Positions 1 to 8,804 of a stretch of DNA of 44,324 nt are shown here, in pieces. Source of the DNA: RQOF01 sp964461135 (GTDB lineage Bacteria > Calditrichota > Calditrichia > RBG-13-44-9). Numbering within the stretch: the stretch's first letter is position 1; every line of letters starts with the position of its first letter. The position numbers were made by a program, and so were the translations under genes. The notes beneath the pieces were generated by a model. It saw only the letters and a program-made list of their open reading frames with translations, was not told where the DNA came from and ran no database searches. The stretch covers positions 1 through 44,324 of the forward strand of contig CAYWTB010000033.1 of NCBI GenBank assembly GCA_964461135.1, written 5' to 3'.

Positions 1-577
1 AAAAACTCTTCAATAAAAACAATGACTTACGAAAATTAACTGTCAAAGTCGAGAGGAGGCATTCCTCATCTGCAAATTCAATCTCAATTGTAATGTGCTG
101 AACATTCTGCGACAGGCCAAGCTTGCGGACTTGTTCTTTAATCCGTACAATGTCCTTTTTAGCCGCATGGGGACCGATTACCACATGTGTGGTCAGAATA
201 TGATGTTCCCCATCCAGCGACCATGCATGGGTATGATGAATGGAGAGGACACCTTCGATATTTCTGATTTTATTCTCCAGGCTGATGATGGACAGATCTT
301 CCGGTACCCCCTGCAGCAGCAATTTAAATGTTTTTTTCAGATTCCGTATTAAATTGAGCTGTACATATACAATAATCAGCAGTGAGAGAGGGGGATCCAG
401 AATATGGATGTCCTTAAAAATAAGCACGATTCCCACCACAAGCACAGCTGTCCATCCCAGCACATCTTCCAGCAGGTGAAGCATCACGGTCTGTATCTTT
501 AAGGCTTTTCCGCCCTGCCGCAGGCGCAGCATCGCCAAAACGTTTGCAACAATTCCCAGAACCGCAATGCCGACCAT
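1..577 (-). pseudogene. Cation diffusion facilitator (CDF) family transporter, 5'-truncated, runs off the left edge
   Basis: The minus strand encodes the C-terminal half of a CDF metal/proton antiporter. From the ATG at 577 one reads a membrane helix (MVGIAVLGIVANVLAML), a helix with the metal-site pattern H-x3-D (MLHLLEDVLGW, as in TM5), a TM6-like segment and the cytoplasmic metal-binding domain (HHTHAWSLDGEHHILTTHVV). The reading frame is still open at base 1. Just upstream of the ATG is an in-frame TAA followed by AT-rich DNA leading to the divergent gene at 694. There is therefore no room for TM1-3, which carry half of the transport site in full-length family members (about 300 residues). 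I infer a non-functional 5' truncation; the true C-terminus lies outside the window. Family assignment is good, exact substrate (Zn, Co, Fe, Mn) is not readable. Confidence 0.75.
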
Positions 578-693
578 ACACCGAGCAGTTTAAAGGACAC
601 CAGTAAAAAAAATATTTTTTTGCAAAAATTAGTGAATTGTGTAATTTATTCGGGGTATATTCTTATATTAAACACTGACACTGGGGATCATAT

Positions 694-1671
694 ATGGCCC
701 GCATTATAATCGGTATCCACGGATTAGGTAATAAACCTCCGGCTGCTGTTCTCAGAGAGTGGTGGTTAAAGGCTATTCATGAAGGACTTGATCATATTGG
801 ACATCCGGGAATTTTTTTCAGGTTTGAACTGGTCTACTGGGCGGACATTTTCCATCCCCGTCCACTGGATCAAAATGAGAGGGATAAAAAAAGTCCAAAT
901 TACATTGAATATCCCTATGTGCCTGCCATTGATTATACGCGGAAGCCACCCAGTAAATTCAGGCGAAAGATACTGGATTTTCTGGAAAAGAAAATGGACA
1001 GATTATTTTCTAAAAAAGAAATGTCTACATCTTTCACTTCAGTATCTGATCTCATAATAAAATATTATTTCAAGGACCTGGACCATTATTATACCTCATT
1101 TGTGAAGGAGGATGGAAAGGAAGTCCCTTGTAAGGAACTAATTCGGAACCGCTTAATGGAGGCGCTGAAGAAACATCAGGACAAGGAGATTCTGTTGATT
1201 TCACATTCAATGGGGACGATTATCAGCTATGAAGTGCTAACGCTACATCCCCGCGATGTGGTGGTGAATACTCTGGTGACCGCCGGTTCACCGTTGGGAC
1301 AGCCGGTAGTCATGAAAAAGTTTTTTAGCGAACTGAATAAAGAGATTGATGAGAAGCATAAACCAGAAGTTCCGGAAAATATAAGGCAAGATTGGTATAA
1401 CCTGGCAGATCTGGACGATCATATTGCCCTCAATTATAATTTAAATGACAATTTCGGGAGCAATACCCGTCAAGTCAGAATCACAGATATGGCCGTCAAC
1501 AATAATTATACTTTTGAAAAAAAACGAAATCCCCATAAATCATATGGATATTTGCGAACGGACGAAATGGCAGGAATCATTTACAGATTTTTAGCCAGAG
1601 ACCGCAGCAAACTTGGATTCTGGCTGACCAACCGCTGGATAGAATATACGGAAAGGTTTCGAAAAAAATGA
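694..1671 (+). CDS. Alpha/beta-hydrolase fold protein (lipase/esterase-like)
   Basis: A 325-residue soluble protein that begins at once with the first strand and oxyanion loop of the fold (IIIGIHGLGNKPP, residues 4-16). The nucleophile elbow is SHSMG at residues 170-174 with Ser172, followed by a hydrophobic helix and VTAGSPLGQP, typical of lipase-like hydrolases that act on bulky or lipidic esters. A charged insert of about 100 residues lies between the first strand and the elbow. A candidate acid/His pair lies in the C-terminal third (DLDDHIALNY, RNPHKSYGY) but I cannot assign it firmly. No signal peptide or membrane segment is visible, so a cytoplasmic enzyme is inferred. The ATG follows a GGGGAT ribosome site and the gene is divergent from the truncated CDF gene. 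Substrate unknown. Confidence 0.72.
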   Translation: MARIIIGIHGLGNKPPAAVLREWWLKAIHEGLDHIGHPGIFFRFELVYWADIFHPRPLDQNERDKKSPNYIEYPYVPAIDYTRKPPSKFRRKILDFLEKKMDRLFSKKEMSTSFTSVSDLIIKYYFKDLDHYYTSFVKEDGKEVPCKELIRNRLMEALKKHQDKEILLISHSMGTIISYEVLTLHPRDVVVNTLVTAGSPLGQPVVMKKFFSELNKEIDEKHKPEVPENIRQDWYNLADLDDHIALNYNLNDNFGSNTRQVRITDMAVNNNYTFEKKRNPHKSYGYLRTDEMAGIIYRFLARDRSKLGFWLTNRWIEYTERFRKK

Positions 1672-1755
1672 CCGGCATACCTGAAAAATTCACTTACCAC
1701 CTTTCTCACAATTTTTAAATTAAATTAATTTTTCAAATTAATTTCTGGTAATTAT

Positions 1756-2580
1756 TTGAAAATCTTTTCTATATTGTTTCAATATAAATTCTGGATTATT
1801 ACCGGTCTAATTTTTATTTTTTTCGTTTTTATGAATAATTTTCTTGTCAGAAGACTGATTTATCCGGCACCCTGGATCAGCGTCCCTTCGCCCCCGCCTG
1901 CGCCCCTAAAAGAAGCCATGCTGACAATCTCTGAAAATGAACGGATTCACTGCTGGTATTTTATCGATAGTCTGCAGGATCCTGTTTTGATTTATTTCCA
2001 TGGTAATGGAGAAAACATAGAAACCTTATGGATTTCTGGTTTATATACCCAATTCCGACAACTGAAAATAAATTTTGTTGTAATGGATTATCCCGGCTAT
2101 GGTAACAGCAGTGGAAAACCCTCGGAGGAATCGGTGCTGGAGAGTGCTTCAGAGGTGATTCGCTGGGTAAAAGAGAACCATCCCGGGAATTCCCTGATAT
2201 TAGCCGGCTGGTCACTGGGTGCGTCTGTGGCAATTCAGAGCGCAGCCAGGCATCCTGGTGAAATCCGGGCGGTAATTGCACTGAGTCCCTGGTTGTCTCT
2301 GGATACCGTAGCCCGTGAGCACTATCCGGTATGGCTGGTCAGAATGTTGTTAACGGAACATTATGACCTGGCGTCTGCCCTGAAAAAACTTAAAGTTCCA
2401 ATCCTGATTATTCATGGTGCCCAGGATGAAATCATTCCGGTAAGCCATGGCCGAGAACTATCCGGTACCAACAATTTAACCGTTCGATACCTGGAACTTC
2501 CCCGTGCCGGGCATAGTGACCTGTTTTCATCGGTTTTGTTTTGGCAGGAAATTTCTGATTTTATTCGTGACCTGAAATAG
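1756..2580 (+). CDS. Membrane-anchored alpha/beta hydrolase (BEM46/ABHD13-like)
   Basis: A 274-residue hydrolase with an N-terminal membrane anchor (about residues 8-28, very Phe/Ile-rich) followed by a periplasm- or cytosol-facing catalytic domain. Visible family landmarks are the oxyanion strand YFHGNGENIE, the GYPGYGNSSGKPSE loop typical of the BEM46/YfhR group, the nucleophile elbow GWSLG with Ser153, Asp224 in HGAQDEIIP and His253 in AGHSDL, so the whole triad is present. The start used here is a TTG at 1756, chosen because it gives a complete anchor with Lys at position 2. An in-frame ATG at 1831 would remove most of the anchor and has no ribosome site. It lies 84 bp after another hydrolase of the same fold, possibly co-transcribed. 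Substrate unknown. Confidence 0.75.
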   Translation: MKIFSILFQYKFWIITGLIFIFFVFMNNFLVRRLIYPAPWISVPSPPPAPLKEAMLTISENERIHCWYFIDSLQDPVLIYFHGNGENIETLWISGLYTQFRQLKINFVVMDYPGYGNSSGKPSEESVLESASEVIRWVKENHPGNSLILAGWSLGASVAIQSAARHPGEIRAVIALSPWLSLDTVAREHYPVWLVRMLLTEHYDLASALKKLKVPILIIHGAQDEIIPVSHGRELSGTNNLTVRYLELPRAGHSDLFSSVLFWQEISDFIRDLK

Positions 2581-2881
2581 ATATTTTTCAAGATTTATTC
2601 ATTATGTAGAAAATGTAGCATTGAGAAATTACCTAAAATTAAAAAAACCACATGACTTATAGTATCTCCTTCAGCTTAAAATAAATTTAAAGTGACATAT
2701 TAGATAAATACCATAAAATTATATAGAAATGCCCGCGTACTCGGTGGTTATCAACAGAATAGAATTTAAACATTTTAAAAACCCTTGAAAATTCTTGGTT
2801 GTTCTTCTCCACCGTTAGTATATTTAGCAGCAATTTAACTGATCGTTTAATTTCATTTTTAACATAAATGGAGGAATTGCC
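2581..2881. other. AT-rich intergenic region, no gene seen
   Basis: About 300 bp of AT-rich sequence between the hydrolase gene and the DUF2911 gene. I see no open reading frame with a ribosome site, no convincing hairpin terminator and no repeat. It ends with the strong ribosome site TGGAGGA seven bases before the downstream ATG, and presumably holds that gene's promoter. Confidence 0.5.
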
Positions 2882-3721
2882 ATGATGCAGTCTCGGATAG
2901 TCATTTTTTCGTTTAACATATTGATTTTTTTGGTATCTGTCGCTTTCAGTCAGCTGGATTTACCCCGACCCAGTCCCAAAGCATCCGTCTCCCAGACGAT
3001 CGGGATTACTAATGCGATCATAGATTATTACAGCCCCGGTGTCAAGGAGCGGGTTATATGGGGCAAACTGGTTCCCTACAATGAAATCTGGCGTACCGGT
3101 GCAAATCACTGCACCACTATCTCCTTTGACACGGAGGCAAAGATCGAAGGAATGTCAGTTCCTGCCGGAAAGTACAGTCTTTTTACAATTCCCGGGGAGC
3201 AGGAGTGGACAGTAATTCTGAATAAGGATACCAGTTTGTTGGGAGCCATGGGATACAAACAGGCGGACGACCTCCTGCGTTTTACGATAAAACTGCAGAT
3301 TGCTGATTTCAGAGAAAGAATGATGTTTTCTTTCGATAATGTTACCAAAAATTCGGCGCTGGTGGTTTTGCACTGGGAGAAACTCAAAGTTCCGTTTAAT
3401 ATCACAGTTAATGTGGATTCACTGGTGATGGGAGGGGCGGACCGGGAGATAAACTGGCGCACCCCCTATCAGGCAGCGGATTATGCCCTGCAGAATGATC
3501 TTGACATGACAAAAGTCCGAAAGTGGCTGGATATTTCACTGGCCATTGACCGGAATTACTGGAATACCGCCCTGCTGGCCAGAGTGCTGGATAAGGACGG
3601 AAAACGTAAAGACGCTGTCAAGACCCTGGAATCCGCCCTGCAGATGGGGAAAGCAATGGAAAGAGTTCCCTTTAACATCCAGGATATGGAAGCTTTGCTG
3701 CAGGAGTGGAAGAAAAAATGA
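2882..3721 (+). CDS. Exported DUF2911 family protein
   Basis: A 279-residue protein with a signal peptide (residues 1 to about 23, ending VSVAFSQ) and the DUF2911 domain at about 27-175. Hallmarks are RPSPKASVSQTIG, ITNAIIDYYSPGVKERVIWG, PYNEIWRTGANHCTTISFD, PAGKYSLFTIP and WTVILNK. The C-terminal third (from about 195) is helical and TPR-like (AADYALQNDLDMTKVRKWLDIS, then NYWNTALLARVLDKDGKRKDAVKTLE). DUF2911 proteins are abundant in FCB bacteria and their biochemical role is not established. The start is supported by GGAGGA seven bases upstream; a second ATG follows directly. The gene ends about 30 bp before the next, so co-transcription with the HerA-like gene is possible. Confidence 0.88.
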   Translation: MMQSRIVIFSFNILIFLVSVAFSQLDLPRPSPKASVSQTIGITNAIIDYYSPGVKERVIWGKLVPYNEIWRTGANHCTTISFDTEAKIEGMSVPAGKYSLFTIPGEQEWTVILNKDTSLLGAMGYKQADDLLRFTIKLQIADFRERMMFSFDNVTKNSALVVLHWEKLKVPFNITVNVDSLVMGGADREINWRTPYQAADYALQNDLDMTKVRKWLDISLAIDRNYWNTALLARVLDKDGKRKDAVKTLESALQMGKAMERVPFNIQDMEALLQEWKKK

Positions 3722-3752
3722 AATAGTCTTTAATATACAAAGGATTATTTTT

Positions 3753-6214
3753 ATGAAAAATTCCATAGAAGAATACGAGAAACTGGGAGCGTTTTATCTG
3801 GGGAAAGAATTTGATCCGGTCAGTAATAAGCTGAAACATAATCTGGTTTTATATGATTCCAGAGATTTGACGACTCATGCAGTGTGTGTGGGCATGACGG
3901 GCAGTGGCAAGACCGGTTTGTGTATTTCCCTACTGGAGGAGGCGGCCATTGATGGTATTCCTGCCATTGCTATTGACCCTAAAGGAGATCTGGGGAATTT
4001 ACTGCTCACTTTTCCGGATATGAAGGCTGCCGATTTCCAGCCATGGGTAGATGATGCTGAGGCATCCAGGCAGGGAATGTCCCGTGATGCCTATGCGCAA
4101 AAGACTGCGGAAACCTGGCGTAATGGCCTGGCCGCCTGGGATCAGACACCGGACCGGATCCGGCGGCTACGAGAATCTACGGAAATGGTCATTTATACCC
4201 CGGGGAGCTCTGCCGGTATCTCCGTTTCTGCTCTCCGCTCCTTTGATGCCCCACCACCTCAATTGCTTTCCGATCCGGAGAGTCTGAGAGAGCGAATTCT
4301 TTCTGCAGTATCAGGATTGCTGGAACTTGTGGGCATAAAAGCCGATCCTATACGCAGCCGTGAACACATTCTTCTTTCCAGCATCCTGCAGAATAGCTGG
4401 CAGAACCGTCAAAACCTGGATATAGCAGCGCTTGTTCAGCTAATCCAGAAACCACCATTTTCCCAAATAGGTGTACTGGATCTGGAATCGTTTTATCCCT
4501 CCCGGGACCGCTTTGATCTGGCCATTATGCTCAATAATCTTATAGCTTCTCCCAGCTTTGCCGCCTGGATGGAAGGAGAACCTGTTAATATCCAGCAATT
4601 TCTGTTTAATGATCAGGGGAAACCCCGTCTGTCAATTTTTTCTATTGCCCATCTGAATGATGCTGAGAGAATGTTTTTTGTAACGATTCTTCTCAGCGAG
4701 ATATTATCATGGATGCGCATGCAGTCCGGTACTACCAGTCTGAGAGCCCTGCTTTATATTGACGAAATATTCGGTTATTTCCCGCCCACTGCTAATCCTC
4801 CATCCAAAACCCCCATGCTTACTCTGCTAAAGCAGGCGCGGGCATTTGGCCTGGGAATTATTCTGGCCACCCAGAATCCGGTAGATCTGGATTATAAAGG
4901 ATTATCCAATACAGGCACCTGGTTTATCGGCCGGTTGCAAACGGAACGGGACCGAAACCGACTGATTGAAGGGCTGGAAAGCCAGAATTCCGGTAGTTCT
5001 TTGGACAGGAATCAATTGGAAACTATCATTTCCGGACTGGCCAGCAGGATTTTCCTTATGAGGAATGTGCATGATAATAGCCCGCTGCTTTTTCAGACCC
5101 GCTGGGCATTGTCCTACCTGCGTGGGCCTCTGACGCTGCCCCAGATTCAGACAGTAATGGCCTCTGAGGAAGTTAGCCGTACTTTCGGTAAGAAAACTCC
5201 CCCCCAAACTGAACCGGCACTGCCGTCAGATGTTGTGAAACAGGCTCAGGAAACAGTCAGCAAGGGGAGAAAACCGGTCGTACCACCGGGAATTGAAGAA
5301 TATTATGTTATTCCCCGGCAATCCTTCACCCCGGATTCTCAATGGCTGTACCGGCCTTATGCCCTGGGAAAAGCCAGACTTCATTTTACCGACACCCGTA
5401 ATAGTATCGATCTGTGGCAGACGGGGGTATTTATTGCCCCATTTGGCGGAAATGGGGAGGATTTACATTGGAATACAGCAAGGTTATTTAGAGAGCAGGA
5501 GTTGACTCTGTCCCAAAGTGGCCTGGAAGGTGTTCTCTATGATTCATTACCGGCCGGTGCCGTCCAGCCGCAAAACTACCGCTCCTGGAAAAAAATGTTG
5601 GAAAGTTATTTTTACCAGCATGGTTCTTATGAAATCTGGGGTGCACCGGCTCTGAAAATGTCATCCACCCCGGGCGAATCGGAGAGTGATTTTCTGGCAC
5701 GGGTGTCACTGCAATTGCGTGAGCAGCGGGACGCGGAAGTAGACAAATTACGGCAGCATTATACTCCTAAACTGGCGTCTCTGCAGGACCGCATTCAGAA
5801 AGCTCAGGGCCGGCTGGACCGGGAAAAATCGCAGGTAAGCCAGCAGAGCATGCAAACGGCCATTTCGCTGGGTGCCACTGTCTGGGCGCCTTTTTTGGAA
5901 GAAAGATAACCAGCACCGGTAATATTGGCCGTGCGACCACAACCGTGAGAGGAGCAGGACGTATTGCCCGGGAGAAGGAAGATGTGCGCCGTGCTCAAGA
6001 CAACCTTCTGGATCTGCAGCAGAAACTGAGAGATTTACAGAATCAGTTCGAGCAGGAAATTAAAACGCTGCAGATTCAAAGTGGATTTGTTCAGCCGGAA
6101 ATCCTGAAAAACCAGTTAAAACCTCGTAAAAGCGACATACTGGTCCAATGGTTTGGCCTGGCCTGGATACCCTGCATTGTTGAATCCGGGGGTCTGGCCA
6201 CGCCGGCATTTTAG
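3753..6214 (+). pseudogene. HerA-like DUF853 ATPase, frameshifted near its C-terminus
   Basis: The product would be a roughly 820-residue HerA/FtsK-superfamily ATPase of the DUF853 group. The Walker A motif GMTGSGKT is at residues 47-54 and Walker B (LLYIDEIFG) has Asp337-Glu338. A sensor-like LLKQARAFGLGIILATQNP follows, and the C-terminal third is charged and coiled. The ATG at 3753 has AAAGGA upstream. Reading frame 1 stops at 5907-5909 just after GATVWAPF, but a +1 frame continues without a gap from about 5885 (GAFFGRKITSTGNIGRATT, then VRGAGRIAREKEDVRRAQ) to the stop at 6212. This is exactly the glycine-rich segment and final coiled coil expected of the family. One base is missing at about 5882-5883. 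Only the last 110 residues are affected, so the truncated ATPase could still fold. A sequencing error is an alternative. Cellular role of the family is poorly defined. Confidence 0.85.
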
Positions 6215-6219
6215 CAAGG

Positions 6220-7926
6220 TTATCCCGCACTACCGGTTTTTCTTCGTAAGGGGAAAAGCGCTGTTAGAAGATAGGCGCACAAAATAACCGCCCCACATCC
6301 GATGACGTTATACCACAGGAAGGTAATTCCGGTAAAAAAGAAGCAATACAGGACAATCAATTCCGCCAGGATCGCCCCCAGGAAAACCGCCGTTCCTTTC
6401 AGTGCTTTGAAATAAAAACCGGCCAGGAATATCCCCAGTATAGTCCCGTAAAAAAGAGAACCGATGATATTTACTGCCTCAATTAAAGATCCCAGCCGGC
6501 TGGCGAATTCGGCCATAATAATAGCATAAATCCCCCAGAAAAGTGTGGCCGTTTTCGAGATTCGGAGATAGTGTTTTTCATCAGCCTCTTTCCTAATAAG
6601 CCGTTTATAAATGTCAACTACTGTGGTGGATGCCAAGGCATTCAGTTCTGAGGCGGTGGAGGACATGGAAGCGGAAAAGATGACTGCCAGGATTAAGCCA
6701 ACAACTCCTGCCGGCAGAAAATGAATAACAAAATTCAGGAAAATATAATTTGTATCACTGGAATCCATTTGTGGGTTATTTTTCTGCATAATTTCCACCG
6801 CTTGCCGGCGCACATTTCTGGCTTTGGCTTGCAGTTCTTCGATTCTCTGCTGATTTTCTGCAAAACTTTTTTCATTTGTCTCATCAAGGGAAGCCGCTAA
6901 TTCACGAATAGCTCTGGCTTTATCCTGCGAAATCGCTTCATGCTGTGCTTCCAGCTCCCGGAATTCTCCGGCATAATTACTTTCTCTCACCTGGGCTGTG
7001 GCTATCGAGTTAAAAAAGACCGGTGGAGTCTGGAACTGATAGAAAATGAATAAAAGAGCTCCCAGAAACAGTATTGAAAATTGCATGGGAATCTTGACAA
7101 TGCCATTAAACAGCAGGGCCAGACGGCTGTGGGCAATGGATTTTCCGGTGAGATAGCGCTGCACCTGCGACTGATCGGTCCCGAAATAGGAAAGCTGCAG
7201 AAAGAGGCCTCCTATGATACCGGACCAGATCGTATAACGATTTTTTAAATCAAACGAAAAGTCAATGGCATTTAATTTGCCCATTTTTCCGGCCAACCGC
7301 AGGGAATCCACGAATGAAATATCTTTTGAAAGAAGTGATATCACCATATAAAATGCCACAAACATGCCTGCCGTAATAACAATCATCTGCTGAAAATGAG
7401 TATAACTGACCGCCTTGGTTCCGCCGGAAGCGGTATAGATGACCACCAGCATACCGATGATGAAGTTGGTAATGTATAAATTCCAACCCAGCAGTACCGA
7501 AAGAATAAGGGATGGGGCAAAAATGGTCAAGCCGGCGGCAAGACCGCGTTGAGTCAGAAACAGTAATGCGGCCAGGGAACGCGTTTTTAAATCGAAGCGG
7601 TTTTCCAGAAACTCATAGGCCGTATACACTTTCATCCGGTAGTAGAGGGGAATAGCGGTAATGGAGAGAATCACCATGGCCAGGGGTAATCCCAGATAAA
7701 ACTGAACAAAGCGCACTCCATCCACATACGCCTGTCCCGGCAGGGATAAAAAAGTAATGGCACTGGCCTGGGTGGCCATGATGGACAATAATACCGCCAG
7801 CCATTTCATGTTCCGGTCGGCCAACAGGTAACCTTGGATATCTTTACTGCCCCGACCCTTCCAGACTCCGTACAGGACAATAAAAACCAGGGTGGTTATC
7901 AGGATAATCCAGTCCAGTGTTCTCAT
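6220..7926 (-). CDS. Sodium:solute symporter (SSS family) with cytosolic coiled-coil insertion
   Basis: A 568-residue multi-spanning transporter of the SSS (SLC5) family that couples Na+ entry to solute uptake. Recognisable landmarks are the TM1-TM2 region WLAVLLSIMATQASAITFL followed by SLPGQAYVDGVRFVQFYLG, the YEFLENRF loop, GGTKAVSYTHFQQM, and the late helix ASMSSTASELNALASTTVVDIYKR. Between about residues 305 and 390 is a charged, Glu/Gln/Arg-rich insertion predicted to be coiled coil (from AQVRESNYAGEFRELEAQ to EIMQKNNP). Similar insertions occur in some SSS members of Bacteroidota and relatives. The gene is last in the minus-strand run PIG-L, small membrane protein, DinB, SSS, starting 57 bp after the DinB stop. 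The substrate is not readable from sequence; the neighbours suggest a compound released by an exported PIG-L deacetylase. Confidence 0.88.
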   Translation of the reverse strand: MRTLDWIILITTLVFIVLYGVWKGRGSKDIQGYLLADRNMKWLAVLLSIMATQASAITFLSLPGQAYVDGVRFVQFYLGLPLAMVILSITAIPLYYRMKVYTAYEFLENRFDLKTRSLAALLFLTQRGLAAGLTIFAPSLILSVLLGWNLYITNFIIGMLVVIYTASGGTKAVSYTHFQQMIVITAGMFVAFYMVISLLSKDISFVDSLRLAGKMGKLNAIDFSFDLKNRYTIWSGIIGGLFLQLSYFGTDQSQVQRYLTGKSIAHSRLALLFNGIVKIPMQFSILFLGALLFIFYQFQTPPVFFNSIATAQVRESNYAGEFRELEAQHEAISQDKARAIRELAASLDETNEKSFAENQQRIEELQAKARNVRRQAVEIMQKNNPQMDSSDTNYIFLNFVIHFLPAGVVGLILAVIFSASMSSTASELNALASTTVVDIYKRLIRKEADEKHYLRISKTATLFWGIYAIIMAEFASRLGSLIEAVNIIGSLFYGTILGIFLAGFYFKALKGTAVFLGAILAELIVLYCFFFTGITFLWYNVIGCGAVILCAYLLTALFPLRRKTGSAG

Positions 7927-7983
7927 AAGCTTGGTATGGTCAGGTTAACCCGATATTCCGCTGCCCGGAATATCGCAGGGAAT

Positions 7984-8469
7984 TCAATGCTCCTCCGCAC
8001 CGGCTTCCAGAATTTTACACAGCATCATCAGCTGGCCGACATGGTATGAATTGTGATCTGCTACCAGCAGGGCTTCCCGCAGAATATTCTGCCCGCTGCC
8101 GTGAGGGATTTTCCGGTGCAGGTCGGTGGATGGATTAGAAACCAACGCCCGCATGTCATTCAGATCTTTCTGAAACTGTTGTACTGAGCGATCCCAGTCC
8201 TCCTCCTTCGGTGGCTGTGGGTCTTTGGGCCAGTATCCTTCCGGCCAGGGCGGTGAGACGTGATTTGCATTGCGACTGAATTCTAGAATGTCCCACTGGG
8301 CGATCCTCAAATGTTCCAGTAGCTGCCAGGCGCTGTAAGGAATAAAAGAAGGTTTTTTGCCGTGCAGTTTTTTCGGAAAACCCGAGACCACGCTCTCAAA
8401 ATCCATATGAGCGCCTTTCCCGGCCAGTACTTTATCCAGTCTTTGTCTGAGATCCTTTTCTTGATCCAT
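7984..8469 (-). CDS. DinB/YfiT-fold family protein
   Basis: A 161-residue protein of the DinB four-helix-bundle superfamily, whose members hold a metal with three His residues and include thiol-dependent S-transferases such as bacillithiol transferase. Visible features are SAWQLLEHLRIAQWDILEF with a candidate His, the HVSPPWPEGYWP segment typical of one DinB_2 subgroup, and DHNSYHVGQLMMLCK carrying two further His residues near the end. Together these make a plausible metal triad. I start at the ATG at 8469 because AAAGGAGA lies just upstream; an in-frame ATG at 8487 lacks a ribosome site. It sits between the small membrane protein and the symporter, on the same strand. The precise reaction is unknown; a role in detoxification or thiol chemistry is inference. 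Confidence 0.82.
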   Translation of the reverse strand: MDQEKDLRQRLDKVLAGKGAHMDFESVVSGFPKKLHGKKPSFIPYSAWQLLEHLRIAQWDILEFSRNANHVSPPWPEGYWPKDPQPPKEEDWDRSVQQFQKDLNDMRALVSNPSTDLHRKIPHGSGQNILREALLVADHNSYHVGQLMMLCKILEAGAEEH

Positions 8470-8675
8470 GTTCTCTCCTTTTCCCATGTCTTTAAATAAC
8501 CGATTTTTGAAACCGTCAATTCATGATTACCTGTTTAAAAAGTATTAATGAATAAAATAGAAGATAAACCTACCAGTGCCTATTTTACCATACTAATGCC
8601 GATATTGCCACTTTCAGCGCCGGCCTTTGTCCTGGACTTCCCGAAATGACCGGAGTGCGAAATTGGCCTGCTAAG

Positions 8676-8804
8676 TCAGGAAAAAATTTTGCTGATCAGA
8701 GTGAAAAAAAGAATCAGCAGCACAAGATGACCTAGCACCAGGGCATACCACCATTTCCAGCTGGGGAAAATGGGAACCTTTTCTTCAGCAGATGAATTTT
8801 TCAT
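8676..8804 (-). CDS. 42-residue single-span membrane protein coupled to the PIG-L gene
   Basis: This short gene is too small for most gene callers but is well supported. Its ATG (8804-8802) overlaps the TGA of the PIG-L gene in an ATGA arrangement that usually means translational coupling. The product has a charged hydrophilic start (MKNSSAEEKVP), an aromatic interface (SWKWWYALV) and one hydrophobic helix (LGHLVLLILFFTLISKIF), so it is probably an inner-membrane bitopic protein. The gap to the DinB gene is about 200 bp. Comparable W-rich one-helix proteins next to sodium symporters are known, some acting as small transporter subunits. A role as an accessory subunit of the downstream symporter is inference. 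I do not recognise a named family. Confidence 0.68.
   Translation of the reverse strand: MKNSSAEEKVPIFPSWKWWYALVLGHLVLLILFFTLISKIFS

Noticed and set aside
8548..8652. A 34-residue plus-strand reading frame in the gap between the DinB and small membrane-protein genes
   Set aside because: No ribosome site and no recognisable features; probably chance.
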